DNA of 64,000 nucleotides from Robertmurraya_A mangrovi (GTDB taxonomy: Bacteria; Bacillota; Bacilli; Bacillales; Cytobacillaceae), in the NCBI RefSeq assembly GCF_034427655.1, contig NZ_JAXOFX010000004.1, positions 62,001 to 126,000 of the forward strand, read 5' to 3'. Positions 52,420 through 60,606 of this stretch are shown in pieces. The notes beneath the pieces were generated by a model that was not told the origin of the DNA, did not search any database, and saw only the letters and a program-made list of their open reading frames with translations. The translations under genes and the position numbers were made by a program. Every line of letters begins with the position of its first letter. Positions within the stretch are counted from its first letter, which is position 1.

Positions 52420-52884
52420 ATGAATTTTGAAATTTCAAAGGAACCTATTCAGATACAAGATGTTATTGATAAGGTTGTTCAAAGGGAAGCAGGAGCTATC
52501 ACTACTTTTATCGGCACGGTTAGAGAGTTAACAGCTGGTAAAAAGACTCTTTTCCTTATTTATGAAGCGTATGAACCAATGGCCGTTAAAAAGCTTGAAC
52601 AAATTGGAAAAGAGATTGAGGAGCGCTGGAGCGGGGCAAAGGTCGCTATCACACATCGTATAGGTAAATTGGAGATTACCGATGTAGCGGTTGTTATTGC
52701 CGTATCCACTCCACATCGTGCGGACGCTTATGAAGCTAACCGATATGCCATTGAAAGAATTAAAGAGATTGTCCCCATTTGGAAAAAAGAACATTGGGAA
52801 GACGGAGAAGAATGGATTGGAAACCAGCTCGAAACTGTTGCCTATCCAACAGGAAAACCAGAGGAGAAGGATTTAAATGAATAA
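52420..52884 (+). CDS. moaE: Molybdopterin synthase catalytic subunit
   Basis: A 154-residue protein with the MoaE core GAITTFIGTVRELTAGKKT, LIYEAYEPMAVKKL and the C-terminal Lys-rich VPIWKKEHWEDGEEWIG. With MoaD it inserts two sulfurs into cyclic pyranopterin phosphate. ATG 52420 follows GAGGTG by 7 bases and gives the family length; a TTG at 52336 would add 28 residues not seen in MoaE. The stop overlaps the moaD start by 8 bases. Confidence 0.92.
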   Translation: MNFEISKEPIQIQDVIDKVVQREAGAITTFIGTVRELTAGKKTLFLIYEAYEPMAVKKLEQIGKEIEERWSGAKVAITHRIGKLEITDVAVVIAVSTPHRADAYEANRYAIERIKEIVPIWKKEHWEDGEEWIGNQLETVAYPTGKPEEKDLNE

Positions 52885-53110
52885 AATCATGTTTTTCGCT
52901 CATTTACGTGAAGCAGTCGGTGAAGAATCCATTTCTATAGACGTAGCAGGAAGATCAGTGGCTGAACTAAAAGAGTTGCTAGCCAATCAATATCAACTTA
53001 ACCAACTAGATACAGTCATGACTGCCATAAACGAAGAATTCGCAACAAACGAAGAAATCATCCAACAAGGCGACATTATCGCATTTATTCCACCTGTTAG
53101 TGGTGGATGA
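52877..53110 (+). CDS. moaD: Molybdopterin synthase sulfur carrier
   Basis: A 77-residue ubiquitin-fold protein ending in Gly-Gly (PPVSGG), the tail activated by MoeB and thiocarboxylated as sulfur donor to MoaE. It overlaps moaE and lies 57 bases before moeB, so the order fits the pathway. Confidence 0.93.
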   Translation: MNKIMFFAHLREAVGEESISIDVAGRSVAELKELLANQYQLNQLDTVMTAINEEFATNEEIIQQGDIIAFIPPVSGG

Positions 53111-53167
53111 CTAGCGAACGGAGCTGGACAGAGAAAAAAGGAAACTAAGATAGAGGAGGTGTAAGGA

Positions 53168-54187
53168 ATGTTTGAACGATACTCTCGACAAATATTATTT
53201 ACACCGATTGGACAAACAGGACAAGAGAAACTAAGTTCTAAACATGTGCTTATTATTGGAGCTGGTGCACTTGGGTCGAGTAATGCAGAAACCATGGTTA
53301 GGTCTGGTGTTGGAAAAGTTACGATTGTTGACCGGGACTATGTTGAGTTTAGTAACCTCCAAAGACAACAGCTCTATACAGAAGACGATGTACGTGAAAA
53401 ACTGCCTAAGGCTGTTGCTGCTGAACAAAGGCTTAGAGCAATAAACTCAGAAGTAGAAATAAGAGCCATTGTAGGTGATGCTACACCTGACATGCTTGAA
53501 GATTTAGCAAAAGACATAGATTTAATAATGGACTCAACGGATAATTTTGAGACAAGAATGGCTATCAATGACATTTCTCAAAAATTTAAAATTCCTTGGG
53601 TTTATGGAGCATGTGTAGGAAGTTATGGAATGAGTTTTACGATCATTCCTGGAAAGACTCCTTGTTTAAACTGTTTACTAAAAAGAATTCCGATACAAGG
53701 GATGACATGTGATACAGGTGGAATTATTGCTCCTGCTGTACAAATGGCTATTGCACATCAAACTGTCGAGGCTCTAAAAATTCTTGTGGAAGACTGGGAT
53801 TCCATTAGAGATACTTTTGTCAGCTTTGACCTCTGGAGAAACCAATATACAAGTATGAAAATGTCCAAAGCGAAAGATGAAGGTTGTCTTTCATGTGGGA
53901 AAGAGAGAACCTATCCTTATTTAAGTAAGGAAAATATGACAAAAACAACCGTACTCTGTGGCAGAGATACGGTTCAAATAAGGCCTCCTCATAAACAAGT
54001 GATTGTCTTAAATGAGCTAGGAAACCAACTAATGGCTCTCGGCTATAAAGTTAAGGGAAATCCTTACTTGTTATCAGTAGAAACGGAAGAACATCGTCTG
54101 GTGATTTTTCAAGATGGAAGGGCTCTAATCCACGGTACAAAAGATTTAACTCATGCTAAATCAATCTATCAAAGGTTGCTGGGATAA
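53168..54187 (+). CDS. moeB: ThiF/MoeB-family adenylyltransferase
   Basis: A 339-residue E1-like enzyme: nucleotide motif IIGAGALGS, the Arg finger stretch NLQRQQLY, the DSTDNFETR site, zinc Cys pairs in PCLNCLL and GCLSCG, and an MTCDTGG loop. The extra C-terminal part (about 255-339) lacks a clear rhodanese Cys. It adenylates the C-terminal Gly of MoaD. Because of its position it is MoeB rather than ThiF. GGAGG lies 8 bases before the ATG. Confidence 0.9.
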   Translation: MFERYSRQILFTPIGQTGQEKLSSKHVLIIGAGALGSSNAETMVRSGVGKVTIVDRDYVEFSNLQRQQLYTEDDVREKLPKAVAAEQRLRAINSEVEIRAIVGDATPDMLEDLAKDIDLIMDSTDNFETRMAINDISQKFKIPWVYGACVGSYGMSFTIIPGKTPCLNCLLKRIPIQGMTCDTGGIIAPAVQMAIAHQTVEALKILVEDWDSIRDTFVSFDLWRNQYTSMKMSKAKDEGCLSCGKERTYPYLSKENMTKTTVLCGRDTVQIRPPHKQVIVLNELGNQLMALGYKVKGNPYLLSVETEEHRLVIFQDGRALIHGTKDLTHAKSIYQRLLG

Positions 54188-54194
54188 GCATATT

Positions 54195-54240
54195 TAAAAA
54201 GGATAGCTAAAGAGAATTGTATTCTCAGCTATCCTTTTTT
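54195..54240. terminator. Bidirectional terminator
   Basis: Stem AAAAAGGATAGCT and AGCTATCCTTTTT with inner GAGAAT/ATTCTC stem, between moeB and the anti-sigma gene. Confidence 0.9.
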
Positions 54241-54242
54241 AA

Positions 54243-55247
54243 TTAACGGTTTATTAACTTATCTTCTTTACTATAGATTTCGATTTCATAAGAATCGTCT
54301 TTTAAGTATTCCTTCATTTCATCGGATTCCAACATTTCCGTAATTCTCTTCTGCAATTGCTCTGCGTAGGATTTGCTTTCTGGTTCAGATGCAGAAACAA
54401 GAGTGTGAATCATAAGTTTTGGACTTGGATTTACCGTATAGCTTACGCTTTTAACCTTGAATTCTTTATCCATTGTTAATTGATCGTTAAGAGGTGAAGC
54501 TATATAGATTGCCCAGCGGTTTTCTTGCTCTACCTTTGCCACATTCACTTTATGAATCTTAACTAAGAATTTCTCTTTTTGACTCTCATTTGCCATGTGA
54601 AGAATGGACTCTTCTAAGAAGGCGGTCCTGTTCTCAGTATGTGGTATCTCCACTCGAATCACTTTGTTTCCTTTTTCATCATCTGTTACTAATAGGGAAT
54701 GAATATCGAAATTTTGTTTAGAAAGTTCGCTGTTCAAATGGTCGGTTAACTCCTGAAATGGCTCCATATATGCCTTTACAGTAACATCATATTTGTCGTA
54801 GTCTTCCGCTCTCAGTGTACTTTCAGTTATAGCAATCACTTCTTCCTTGATACCCTCAAGATATTCATTGGATCCAAGAACAACAATTAACACATCATTT
54901 TGTAATGCTCTAACATTGATCCCTTTAATATTAAAACCTTTTTCTTGTAGGGGAGCAGCTAATTTTTCCTCCATGCTAGGCTGTGTGAACAAAGTATTTA
55001 AATAAGGAATTTTCTCAATAACACTAGCAACGGCAGGAGAAACGTTAGCTGACAGAACAAATGCAGTAAACAGAATAGCTGGTATCGCAATAGACCAGGA
55101 AAGACGTGTAACCCTTCTTCTAAAATGACTTCTATTATCCCTTTCCATCTTTTCCTTTATTTTTAATTCAAGTGATCGGTCAAATACCATATCTTCAAGA
55201 ACAGTTGTGGTCATACTCTTTTTTAGGTTTTTTAGCTTACTTTCCAT
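54243..55247 (-). CDS. Probable anti-sigma factor with C-terminal DUF4030-like domain
   Basis: A 334-residue membrane protein: cytoplasmic N-terminus (about 1-45), one transmembrane helix (about 48-68) and a large extracytoplasmic part of DUF4030 type. It overlaps the end of the ECF sigma factor gene, which is the usual place for the cognate anti-sigma factor that holds the sigma at the membrane. ATG 55247 is preferred: it overlaps the sigma stop and follows AAGGATGG; ATG 55268 is in frame. The zinc-binding anti-sigma motif is not seen, so the mechanism is inferred. Confidence 0.75.
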   Translation of the reverse strand: MESKLKNLKKSMTTTVLEDMVFDRSLELKIKEKMERDNRSHFRRRVTRLSWSIAIPAILFTAFVLSANVSPAVASVIEKIPYLNTLFTQPSMEEKLAAPLQEKGFNIKGINVRALQNDVLIVVLGSNEYLEGIKEEVIAITESTLRAEDYDKYDVTVKAYMEPFQELTDHLNSELSKQNFDIHSLLVTDDEKGNKVIRVEIPHTENRTAFLEESILHMANESQKEKFLVKIHKVNVAKVEQENRWAIYIASPLNDQLTMDKEFKVKSVSYTVNPSPKLMIHTLVSASEPESKSYAEQLQKRITEMLESDEMKEYLKDDSYEIEIYSKEDKLINR

Positions 55248-55797
55248 TTTGTACACCATCCTTATCATACATTTCTTTCAATAGATTCCGGCCACGATGC
55301 AACCTACTTTTCACTGTATTGGGCTTGATTCCAAGTAGAGCACTCAGATCTTCTATTTTGTATTCCTCGAAATAGTGAAGAAATATGACTTCCCGGTATT
55401 TAATAGGAAGGGATAATACTTTTAACGATAAATCTCGATCTTCAAACTTAGCCAACATCTCTTGCTCTGGGTTTCGGTTAGGGGAGATATGTTGGTCAAA
55501 TAAGTACTCTGTCATTTTCTTACTTCTATAGCTCCAAGATTTTAATACATCTTTACAACGGTTACTCGTAATACGATATAGCCAAGTTTTTAAGCTAGAG
55601 TCTCCTCTAAAGCTCTCCATATTTTGATAGCATTTGATAAATACATCTTGAGTGATATCTTCCGCCAAATTTTTATCCTTTACGTAACTGTAGGAAAGCC
55701 AGAGGATTTGTTGCCCATATTCTTTCATAAGATAATCAATTGAATACTCTACTTGGTCCTCGGTACATCGATCATCATTTGGTACACTTAATTGCAT
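55237..55797 (-). CDS. ECF-family RNA polymerase sigma factor
   Basis: A 186-residue sigma-70 group IV factor. Region 2 is NLAEDITQDVFIKCYQNM with SSLKTWLYRITSNRCKD; region 4 is YREVIFLHYFEEYKIEDL with NTVKSRLHRGRNLLKEM. It directs polymerase to its own regulon under envelope or other stress. ATG 55797 follows AAGGAGG by 6 bases; an in-frame ATG at 55830 would lie inside the predicted autoregulated promoter and is rejected. Which of the B. subtilis ECF factors it matches cannot be told. Confidence 0.9.
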   Translation of the reverse strand: MQLSVPNDDRCTEDQVEYSIDYLMKEYGQQILWLSYSYVKDKNLAEDITQDVFIKCYQNMESFRGDSSLKTWLYRITSNRCKDVLKSWSYRSKKMTEYLFDQHISPNRNPEQEMLAKFEDRDLSLKVLSLPIKYREVIFLHYFEEYKIEDLSALLGIKPNTVKSRLHRGRNLLKEMYDKDGVQNGK

Positions 55798-55822
55798 CTC
55801 GTAACCTCCTTCTACAAATACA

Positions 55823-55847
55823 GACGACATTTTTTTAGGACGGTTCC
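55823..55847 (-). promoter_or_regulatory. ECF-type promoter, probably autoregulated
   Basis: On the minus strand GGAAC (55847-55843) is followed after 16 bases by CGTC (55826-55823), the classical ECF promoter. The expected start is about 18 bases before the sigma factor ATG at 55797, leaving room for the AGGAGG ribosome site. Confidence 0.7.
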
Positions 55848-56004
55848 CAATTTATAAAAATATATTAAAAAAATAGAATCTATTAAACCTTTTTATTATG
55901 GAAAAAAGAACCACGTAATCTTTCGTTTATATTCTACAAATTATTACAAATACATTTCTTTTCCCACTATAATAAGGTATAAACGAAAGAAAGGTGTGAC
56001 TTAT

Positions 56005-56757
56005 TTGTCTGAAAAAGATGATAAAGTACTTTTACAGCTTGAAGCCATTTTAAAAGAATTACAGGATTCGAAAGAGCAAACAGCAAGTACTATTGCTGTT
56101 AAACATAAATCTTCCATTTCGTTCGGTAGCTTATTAAGCGTATTACTAAAGGGATGGGGCTTGAAAATACTAGTTATTCTACTTTTAGTAGTAAGTATGG
56201 TAGGAACAGCAGCTTACTTTTTCTATTCAAGTGCTAATAACCATAGTGAAAAAGGTAGTTATGTAGAGCAAATGAGAGAGCTATCTTCCTTGGCTACCTC
56301 GCAAGCCTACGTAAAGGCTGTTATTGAAAAAGAGGATAATCAACTATTTGGTAAAGAAATCAATGCAAACTTGCCGGGTACAAAGAGAAAGCTCCTATTA
56401 ATTATTCCTGGAATGGTTACAGCGGGGATTGACCTAGAGCAAATTGAAAATAAGGATATTCATGTTATTGAAGATGAAAAAAAGATTGAACTAACACTCC
56501 CAAGAGCGGAGATTTTACAAGAGCCATCCTTACAGTTTGATCATGTTCAAACCTTTTCTGTAGAGGGAATTTTTCGTGATGAAGTAAACTGGGAAGAGGC
56601 TTACGGATTGGCGAATGAGGCAAAGGAACAAGTAAGGAAAGAAGCCGTTACCCAGGGACTTTTACAACTGGCAGAAAAGAATGCGGAAAAAATCTTGCAA
56701 GAGTTCTTCACTCAAATGGGGTATGAAATAGAGATAAAATATAAAGAGGTTAAATAA
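56005..56757 (+). CDS. DUF4230-domain membrane protein
   Basis: A 250-residue protein: cytoplasmic N-terminal part with a predicted coiled helix (1-30), one membrane helix (about 52-70) and an extracytoplasmic DUF4230 domain (about 85-250, with the pattern KLLLIIPGMVTAGIDLEQI). Function unknown. TTG 56005 follows AAAGGTGTG; a GTG at 55996 would add three residues. TATAAT at 55968-55973 is a likely -10. The ung start overlaps the stop. Confidence 0.8.
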   Translation: MSEKDDKVLLQLEAILKELQDSKEQTASTIAVKHKSSISFGSLLSVLLKGWGLKILVILLLVVSMVGTAAYFFYSSANNHSEKGSYVEQMRELSSLATSQAYVKAVIEKEDNQLFGKEINANLPGTKRKLLLIIPGMVTAGIDLEQIENKDIHVIEDEKKIELTLPRAEILQEPSLQFDHVQTFSVEGIFRDEVNWEEAYGLANEAKEQVRKEAVTQGLLQLAEKNAEKILQEFFTQMGYEIEIKYKEVK

Positions 56758-57431
56758 TGATTGAAGAATTATTAAATCGAGGTTGGTATGAGCAAGTAGG
56801 GAAAGAGTTAAACAAGCCTTACTTTCAAAATCTAGAAAAATTTTTAAAAATGGAGTACGAAAAGGAAATGATTTTTCCTCCAATAAATGAACTATTTAAT
56901 GCATTTCACTATACTCCTTATGAAAAGGTAAAAGTAGTGATTCTTGGTCAGGATCCTTACCATGGTGAGAATCAGGCACACGGTCTCAGCTTTTCAGTCA
57001 ACAAAGGTGTCCCAATTCCGCCTTCTTTAAGGAATATATATAAAGAACTACATTCCGATTTGGGCTGTTTGATTCCTACTCATGGCTATTTAAAGAAATG
57101 GGCTGATCAAGGTGTCTTACTATTAAATACAGTTCTAACCGTACGAAGTGGCCAAGCTCACTCCCATAAGAACCAAGGATGGGAGGCTTTTACCGATGAG
57201 GTGATGAGGAGATTAAATGATAGAGAGCAGCCGGTCATTTTTATCCTTTGGGGACGCCCTGCTGAGAGTAAACGTAAACTTATTAACGAACAAAAACACA
57301 AAGTCATTACTTCTGCTCACCCAAGTCCTTTATCAGCAAGTCGGGGGTTCTTTGGAAGTCGTCCGTTCTCTAAAGTAAATGACTATTTACAACAGCTCAA
57401 TATGGAAACGATAGACTGGCAAATTGACTAA
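56757..57431 (+). CDS. ung: Uracil-DNA glycosylase, family 1
   Basis: A 224-residue base-excision repair enzyme. The water-activating motif GQDPYHG (Asp about residue 65) and the minor-groove loop HPSPLSA (His about 187) are present. It removes uracil from DNA. Length and motifs are standard for Bacillus Ung. The ATG overlaps the previous stop. In B. subtilis ung also stands next to ywdI-type genes, which follow here. Confidence 0.95.
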   Translation: MIEELLNRGWYEQVGKELNKPYFQNLEKFLKMEYEKEMIFPPINELFNAFHYTPYEKVKVVILGQDPYHGENQAHGLSFSVNKGVPIPPSLRNIYKELHSDLGCLIPTHGYLKKWADQGVLLLNTVLTVRSGQAHSHKNQGWEAFTDEVMRRLNDREQPVIFILWGRPAESKRKLINEQKHKVITSAHPSPLSASRGFFGSRPFSKVNDYLQQLNMETIDWQID

Positions 57432-57447
57432 AGATTAGAGTTTAATC

Positions 57448-57471
57448 GACATGTTCCACGTGAAACATGTC
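57448..57471. promoter_or_regulatory. parS site, binding site of ParB/Spo0J
   Basis: TGTTCCACGTGAAACA (57452-57467) matches the 16-bp parS consensus TGTTNCACGTGAAACA exactly. The palindrome is extended by GACA and TGTC arms to 57448-57471. It is a chromosome-segregation site bound by ParB and expected near the replication origin. It lies in the gap just after ung. Confidence 0.92.
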
Positions 57472-57517
57472 AGAAAGTGTAAAAAACTAATACTCTATTA
57501 ATAAAGGATAGAAATCA

Positions 57518-57685
57518 ATGAGTGAAAAAAGAATAGATTGTTTCAAATGTCGATTTTTTTATGTAACTTGGGATCCGAAATTTCCAAAGGGATGTAAAGC
57601 TTTTGAGTTCAAAACAAGGAATCTCCCTTCTGTAGAAGTTAGAAGAGCTTCAGGACATTCATGCCTTCGTTTTGAACCTAAATAA
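57518..57685 (+). CDS. Small Cys-rich protein (55 residues)
   Basis: ATG at 57518, TAA at 57683-57685. The sequence has four Cys: DCFKCRFFY, KGCKAFEF, and HSCLRFEPK. A pattern C-x2-C...C...C suggests a zinc-binding or redox knuckle. AAAGGATAG lies upstream. It sits between ung and the ywdI-like gene and shows coding character; I recognise it only as a small protein of the kind found beside ung in Bacillus. Function unknown. Confidence 0.75.
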   Translation: MSEKRIDCFKCRFFYVTWDPKFPKGCKAFEFKTRNLPSVEVRRASGHSCLRFEPK

Positions 57686-57780
57686 TTTTTTTGGAATTAG
57701 AGATTTGCTCCTAACAGAAAGAAAATTTATACTAACTAGTATTGAAAGATGTTCAAAAGGGTTTATTGGAGGTGTAACGA

Positions 57781-58068
57781 GTGAGCATATCGATAGAGAG
57801 ACTATTAAAAAAGATGGAAGAGGAAATTAGAGAAGCGAAGGCAAGTCGTTCGGATAGTAGGATTCGCGAAAGAATACATGCGATTAAGACTTTATGTGAA
57901 TTAGCACTTGATCAAGAAGGGGCGGAAAAACCGAAAACTTCCCGTGGATTCAACTCCTTTCCATCACAAGCTCAAGTTCCATCTCAGTCACCCATCATAG
58001 TGAATCAACCAACTAAGAAGGTGGAAATGGATAATGAAGCAAATGGTGATTCACTTTTTGATTTCTAA
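57781..58068 (+). CDS. ywdI: YwdI-family protein
   Basis: A 95-residue soluble protein: a charged helical N-terminal half (SISIERLLKKMEEEIREAK, RIRERIHAIKTLCELAL) and a Pro/Ser/Gln-rich tail ending in SLFDF. It fits YwdI of B. subtilis in size, start and neighbours. Function unknown. GTG start with GGAGGTG upstream. A separate gene from the 55-residue protein (95-base gap). Confidence 0.85.
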   Translation: MSISIERLLKKMEEEIREAKASRSDSRIRERIHAIKTLCELALDQEGAEKPKTSRGFNSFPSQAQVPSQSPIIVNQPTKKVEMDNEANGDSLFDF

Positions 58069-58102
58069 AGGCTTAGCAAATTAAAACGAGGTGTTCATTG
58101 TA

Positions 58103-58474
58103 ATGAAAACATTTATTATTTTAGGAGCAATTAATGCGTTTTTATCTGTTGCTCTAGGGGCTTTCGGTGCTCATGGACTGGAGAAAACAGTAGAACCAAA
58201 ATACATGGAAATTTGGAAAACAGGAGTTACCTATCAAATGTTCCATGCAACTGGATTATTAATAATCGGAATGTTACTAAGTAAATTCCCTACAAGTAGT
58301 TTACTTACTTGGTCAGGATGGTTAATGTTAATAGGAATTATCTTATTCTCAGGAAGCCTGTACGTATTGACGTTAACAAAAGTAGGAGTACTAGGAGCCA
58401 TTACTCCATTTGGAGGCGTTTCATTTTTAGTAGCATGGATGTTAATCGTGATTGCAGCGGTTAAGTTGTTTTAA
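58103..58474 (+). CDS. ywdK: DUF423 membrane protein, YwdK type
   Basis: A 123-residue protein with four hydrophobic helices and the DUF423 stretch VALGAFGAHGLEKTV followed by YQMFHATGLLIIGML. Function unknown, widely conserved. ATG 58103 follows GAGGTGTTC; a GTG at 58091 would add four residues. The gene ends at a terminator shared with the convergent gerQ. Confidence 0.9.
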   Translation: MKTFIILGAINAFLSVALGAFGAHGLEKTVEPKYMEIWKTGVTYQMFHATGLLIIGMLLSKFPTSSLLTWSGWLMLIGIILFSGSLYVLTLTKVGVLGAITPFGGVSFLVAWMLIVIAAVKLF

Positions 58475-58496
58475 TAATAATTCACTACAAGTTAAA

Positions 58497-58532
58497 AAAG
58501 TGAGCGCCAACATATACGTTGGTGCTCACTTT
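58497..58532. terminator. Bidirectional terminator
   Basis: Stem AAAGTGAGCGCCAAC (58497-58511) and GTTGGTGCTCACTTT (58518-58532), one G-U pair. Confidence 0.9.
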
Positions 58533-58587
58533 ATGATTCAGAATTTTTCGCGTCTCTTACATACGTAAAGAGGGGAAGTCTTATCGA

Positions 58588-59142
58588 TTATCGCGGTGCA
58601 TAGGCACTTAAGCCAGGTACACCTGCTGCAAATGGATAATCATACTCTAATTCTTCATCAAAAGTAGCATATGCAAAGTATACCATTGGAATTAGGTAGC
58701 GCATTCCGCTTTGAGGATCACTTAAAATTAGATGGTCACGTCCAGCGGCCTCAATAACACCTCTGAATGTTGTTGTAAGACCCTCAGTGTTGTTATCAAA
58801 ATTTAAATAAACAGTAGCCAGTTTCCCTTTGTTTAAGCGTAAAATATTCTCAATATACGATTGCTCTAATGGAAGCATCCCAGGTACTTGCGGTCCTAAC
58901 GATGGGGCTTGGGCTCCACCTACAAATCCAGTTGCCGGCATAGTTGGAATAGGTCCTCCAGCTGGAAATGCGGTAGCTGTAGGTACGGTTGTGCCAGTTG
59001 GATAGGAATATGGCATTTGAGTACCATATGTAGGCATTTGGCCGGCAGTTCCGTATTGTGGTTTTTGACCAGTTGCACCGAATTGCTGATAACCACCAGA
59101 TTGTCTAATGTTAAAGTTTTGATCAGAATAAGAATTTGTCAA
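58588..59142 (-). CDS. gerQ: Spore coat protein GerQ
   Basis: A 184-residue spore protein. The N-terminal 100 residues are Gln/Gly/Pro/Tyr-rich and low in complexity; the C-terminal domain (PLEQSYIENILRLNKGKLAT, GVIEAAGRDHLILSDPQSG) is highly characteristic of GerQ. GerQ is needed for CwlJ to act during germination and is cross-linked by the transglutaminase Tgl. cwlJ lies just upstream, as in B. subtilis. GGAGG stands before the ATG. Confidence 0.95.
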   Translation of the reverse strand: MTNSYSDQNFNIRQSGGYQQFGATGQKPQYGTAGQMPTYGTQMPYSYPTGTTVPTATAFPAGGPIPTMPATGFVGGAQAPSLGPQVPGMLPLEQSYIENILRLNKGKLATVYLNFDNNTEGLTTTFRGVIEAAGRDHLILSDPQSGMRYLIPMVYFAYATFDEELEYDYPFAAGVPGLSAYAPR

Positions 59143-59167
59143 GCTAATCCCTCCTAATAAAAATTAG

Positions 59168-59602
59168 TTACCCTCCGTATTTATAAACAGTTGGGCAATC
59201 TGATTGACTTGGGCTGAAGAAGCAGTGAGCTTTATACCGCCCTGTATTCCATTGATTGAACCATTGGGCAGGACAGTTTGCCTCGGGTCTAAAAAACCAT
59301 AAGGATCTAGAAGCTGGATGAAACCGTTCACCCTTGATAGCCCTTCTAGCCAATTTCATTTCACTTTCTCTAGGTGCTTGGTAGAAATATCCTTTTATGG
59401 TGGCTTCAAATCCTCCAGGTCTTTGAAAGACCATTTGTCGTATGCTACGAACATCCTTAAAGTCCAAGCAATCCTCTAAAACACGATTAACACCTGTGTT
59501 CCCTACCATTAACATTCCTAAATTCCCATCACCTTCAGCCTCTGCACGCATAAGCCTAGCAAGGAGTTTTACATCTTCTTCGTTGTACTGAATGATTCCC
59601 AT
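59168..59602 (-). CDS. cwlJ: Spore cortex-lytic hydrolase CwlJ
   Basis: A 144-residue Hydrolase_2-family protein, about the same length as CwlJ of B. subtilis. The putative catalytic Glu21 lies in RLMRAEAEGDGNLGMLMVGN. It degrades cortex peptidoglycan during germination, and its activity is linked to Ca-dipicolinate release. No signal peptide is present, in keeping with CwlJ coming from the mother cell and depending on GerQ. GAGAGGTGA lies before the ATG. Confidence 0.95.
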   Translation of the reverse strand: MGIIQYNEEDVKLLARLMRAEAEGDGNLGMLMVGNTGVNRVLEDCLDFKDVRSIRQMVFQRPGGFEATIKGYFYQAPRESEMKLARRAIKGERFHPASRSLWFFRPEANCPAQWFNQWNTGRYKAHCFFSPSQSDCPTVYKYGG

Positions 59603-59629
59603 TATTTCACCTCTCTTCGTTGCTAACTT

Positions 59630-59650
59630 ATAGTATGCGGTGAGATAAGA
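59630..59650 (-). promoter_or_regulatory. Candidate SigE -10 for cwlJ-gerQ
   Basis: CATACTAT on the minus strand (59637-59630) matches the sigma-E -10 consensus CATACAAT in seven of eight positions and lies about 28 bases before the cwlJ start. The -35 fit is poor. Confidence 0.4.
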
Positions 59651-59826
59651 ATCAGTTAATTTTTAGAAGTACTCACTATTTAATAGATATGAGGGGATAT
59701 TCGGTTTATGACAGATTCTTATTGAAGAGAATCTAAAGTTTTTTTAAACCTAAGTGGAGAGCATTGTATGTAGAGTGGTAGATTTGTGTATGTATAGATC
59801 GAAAATATTTCCTTTGAAAAATAAAG

Positions 59827-59852
59827 AGGCCCTCAGAAAAGTTCTGAGGGCT
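59827..59852 (-). terminator. Terminator of hemQ
   Basis: Stem GCCCTCAGAA and TTCTGAGGGC, with a T-rich tract on the minus strand. Confidence 0.8.
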
Positions 59853-59859
59853 TGTTCTA

Positions 59860-60606
59860 TTAATTTACATGTAAAAAGCTATGCACTCTATCTTCTTGAA
59901 GAAGGTTTCCTACAAAGAATGCGCCGAATTCACCGAAACGAGCACTAACTTCATCGAAGCGCATTTCGTATACTAGCTTTTTAAATTGTAATACTTCATC
60001 AGCGAAAAGTGTAACTCCCCACTCATAATCATCAAAACCAACTGAACCAGTAATAACTTGTTTAACTTTTCCAGCATAGCCTCGTCCAATCATACCGTGG
60101 CTGCGCATCATTTTACGACGGTCTTCCATCGGTAGCATGTACCAGTTATCTTCACCGTTACGGCGCTTGTCCATTGGATAGAAACAAACATGCTTCGCTT
60201 TTGGAAGAGTAGGGTATAGACGAGCTAGAATTTCTGGACTTTGATATGGATCTTGATCAGCTGGTAAGTAGTTACTTAATTCAACAACAGAAACATAAGA
60301 ATGAGTAGGAATTGTATACTCAGCTAATTTCGTTTTGTTAAATTCTAATTCAATTTCGTTTAATTCTTCCATTGTAGGTCTTAAAATCATCATCATAAAA
60401 TCTGCTTTTTGACCAACAATTGTATATAATGCATGGCTGCCTTCTTTATTCGATTGAGTTTTATTCCATTTCTCAACTAGACCTAAAAACTCATGAATAG
60501 CTGCTTGGCGCTCGTCGCTTGAAATCATCTTCCAGGCTGTCCAATCAACAGTACGGAAATCATGGAGACAGTACCAACCATCAAGTGTTTGTGCTGCTTC
60601 ACTCAT
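59860..60606 (-). CDS. hemQ: Coproheme decarboxylase HemQ
   Basis: A 248-residue chlorite-dismutase-fold enzyme. Key residues are Tyr143 (KHVCFYPMDKRR, the radical-site Tyr of HemQ), His170 (RSHGMIGRGYAGK, proximal heme ligand) and the Trp/Tyr-rich N-terminal half. It converts Fe-coproporphyrin III to heme b in Gram-positive bacteria. ATG 60606 follows TAGGAGTG; an in-frame ATG 24 bases upstream is less likely. Neighbours (cwlJ, pta) match the ywf region of B. subtilis. Confidence 0.93.
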   Translation of the reverse strand: MSEAAQTLDGWYCLHDFRTVDWTAWKMISSDERQAAIHEFLGLVEKWNKTQSNKEGSHALYTIVGQKADFMMMILRPTMEELNEIELEFNKTKLAEYTIPTHSYVSVVELSNYLPADQDPYQSPEILARLYPTLPKAKHVCFYPMDKRRNGEDNWYMLPMEDRRKMMRSHGMIGRGYAGKVKQVITGSVGFDDYEWGVTLFADEVLQFKKLVYEMRFDEVSARFGEFGAFFVGNLLQEDRVHSFLHVN

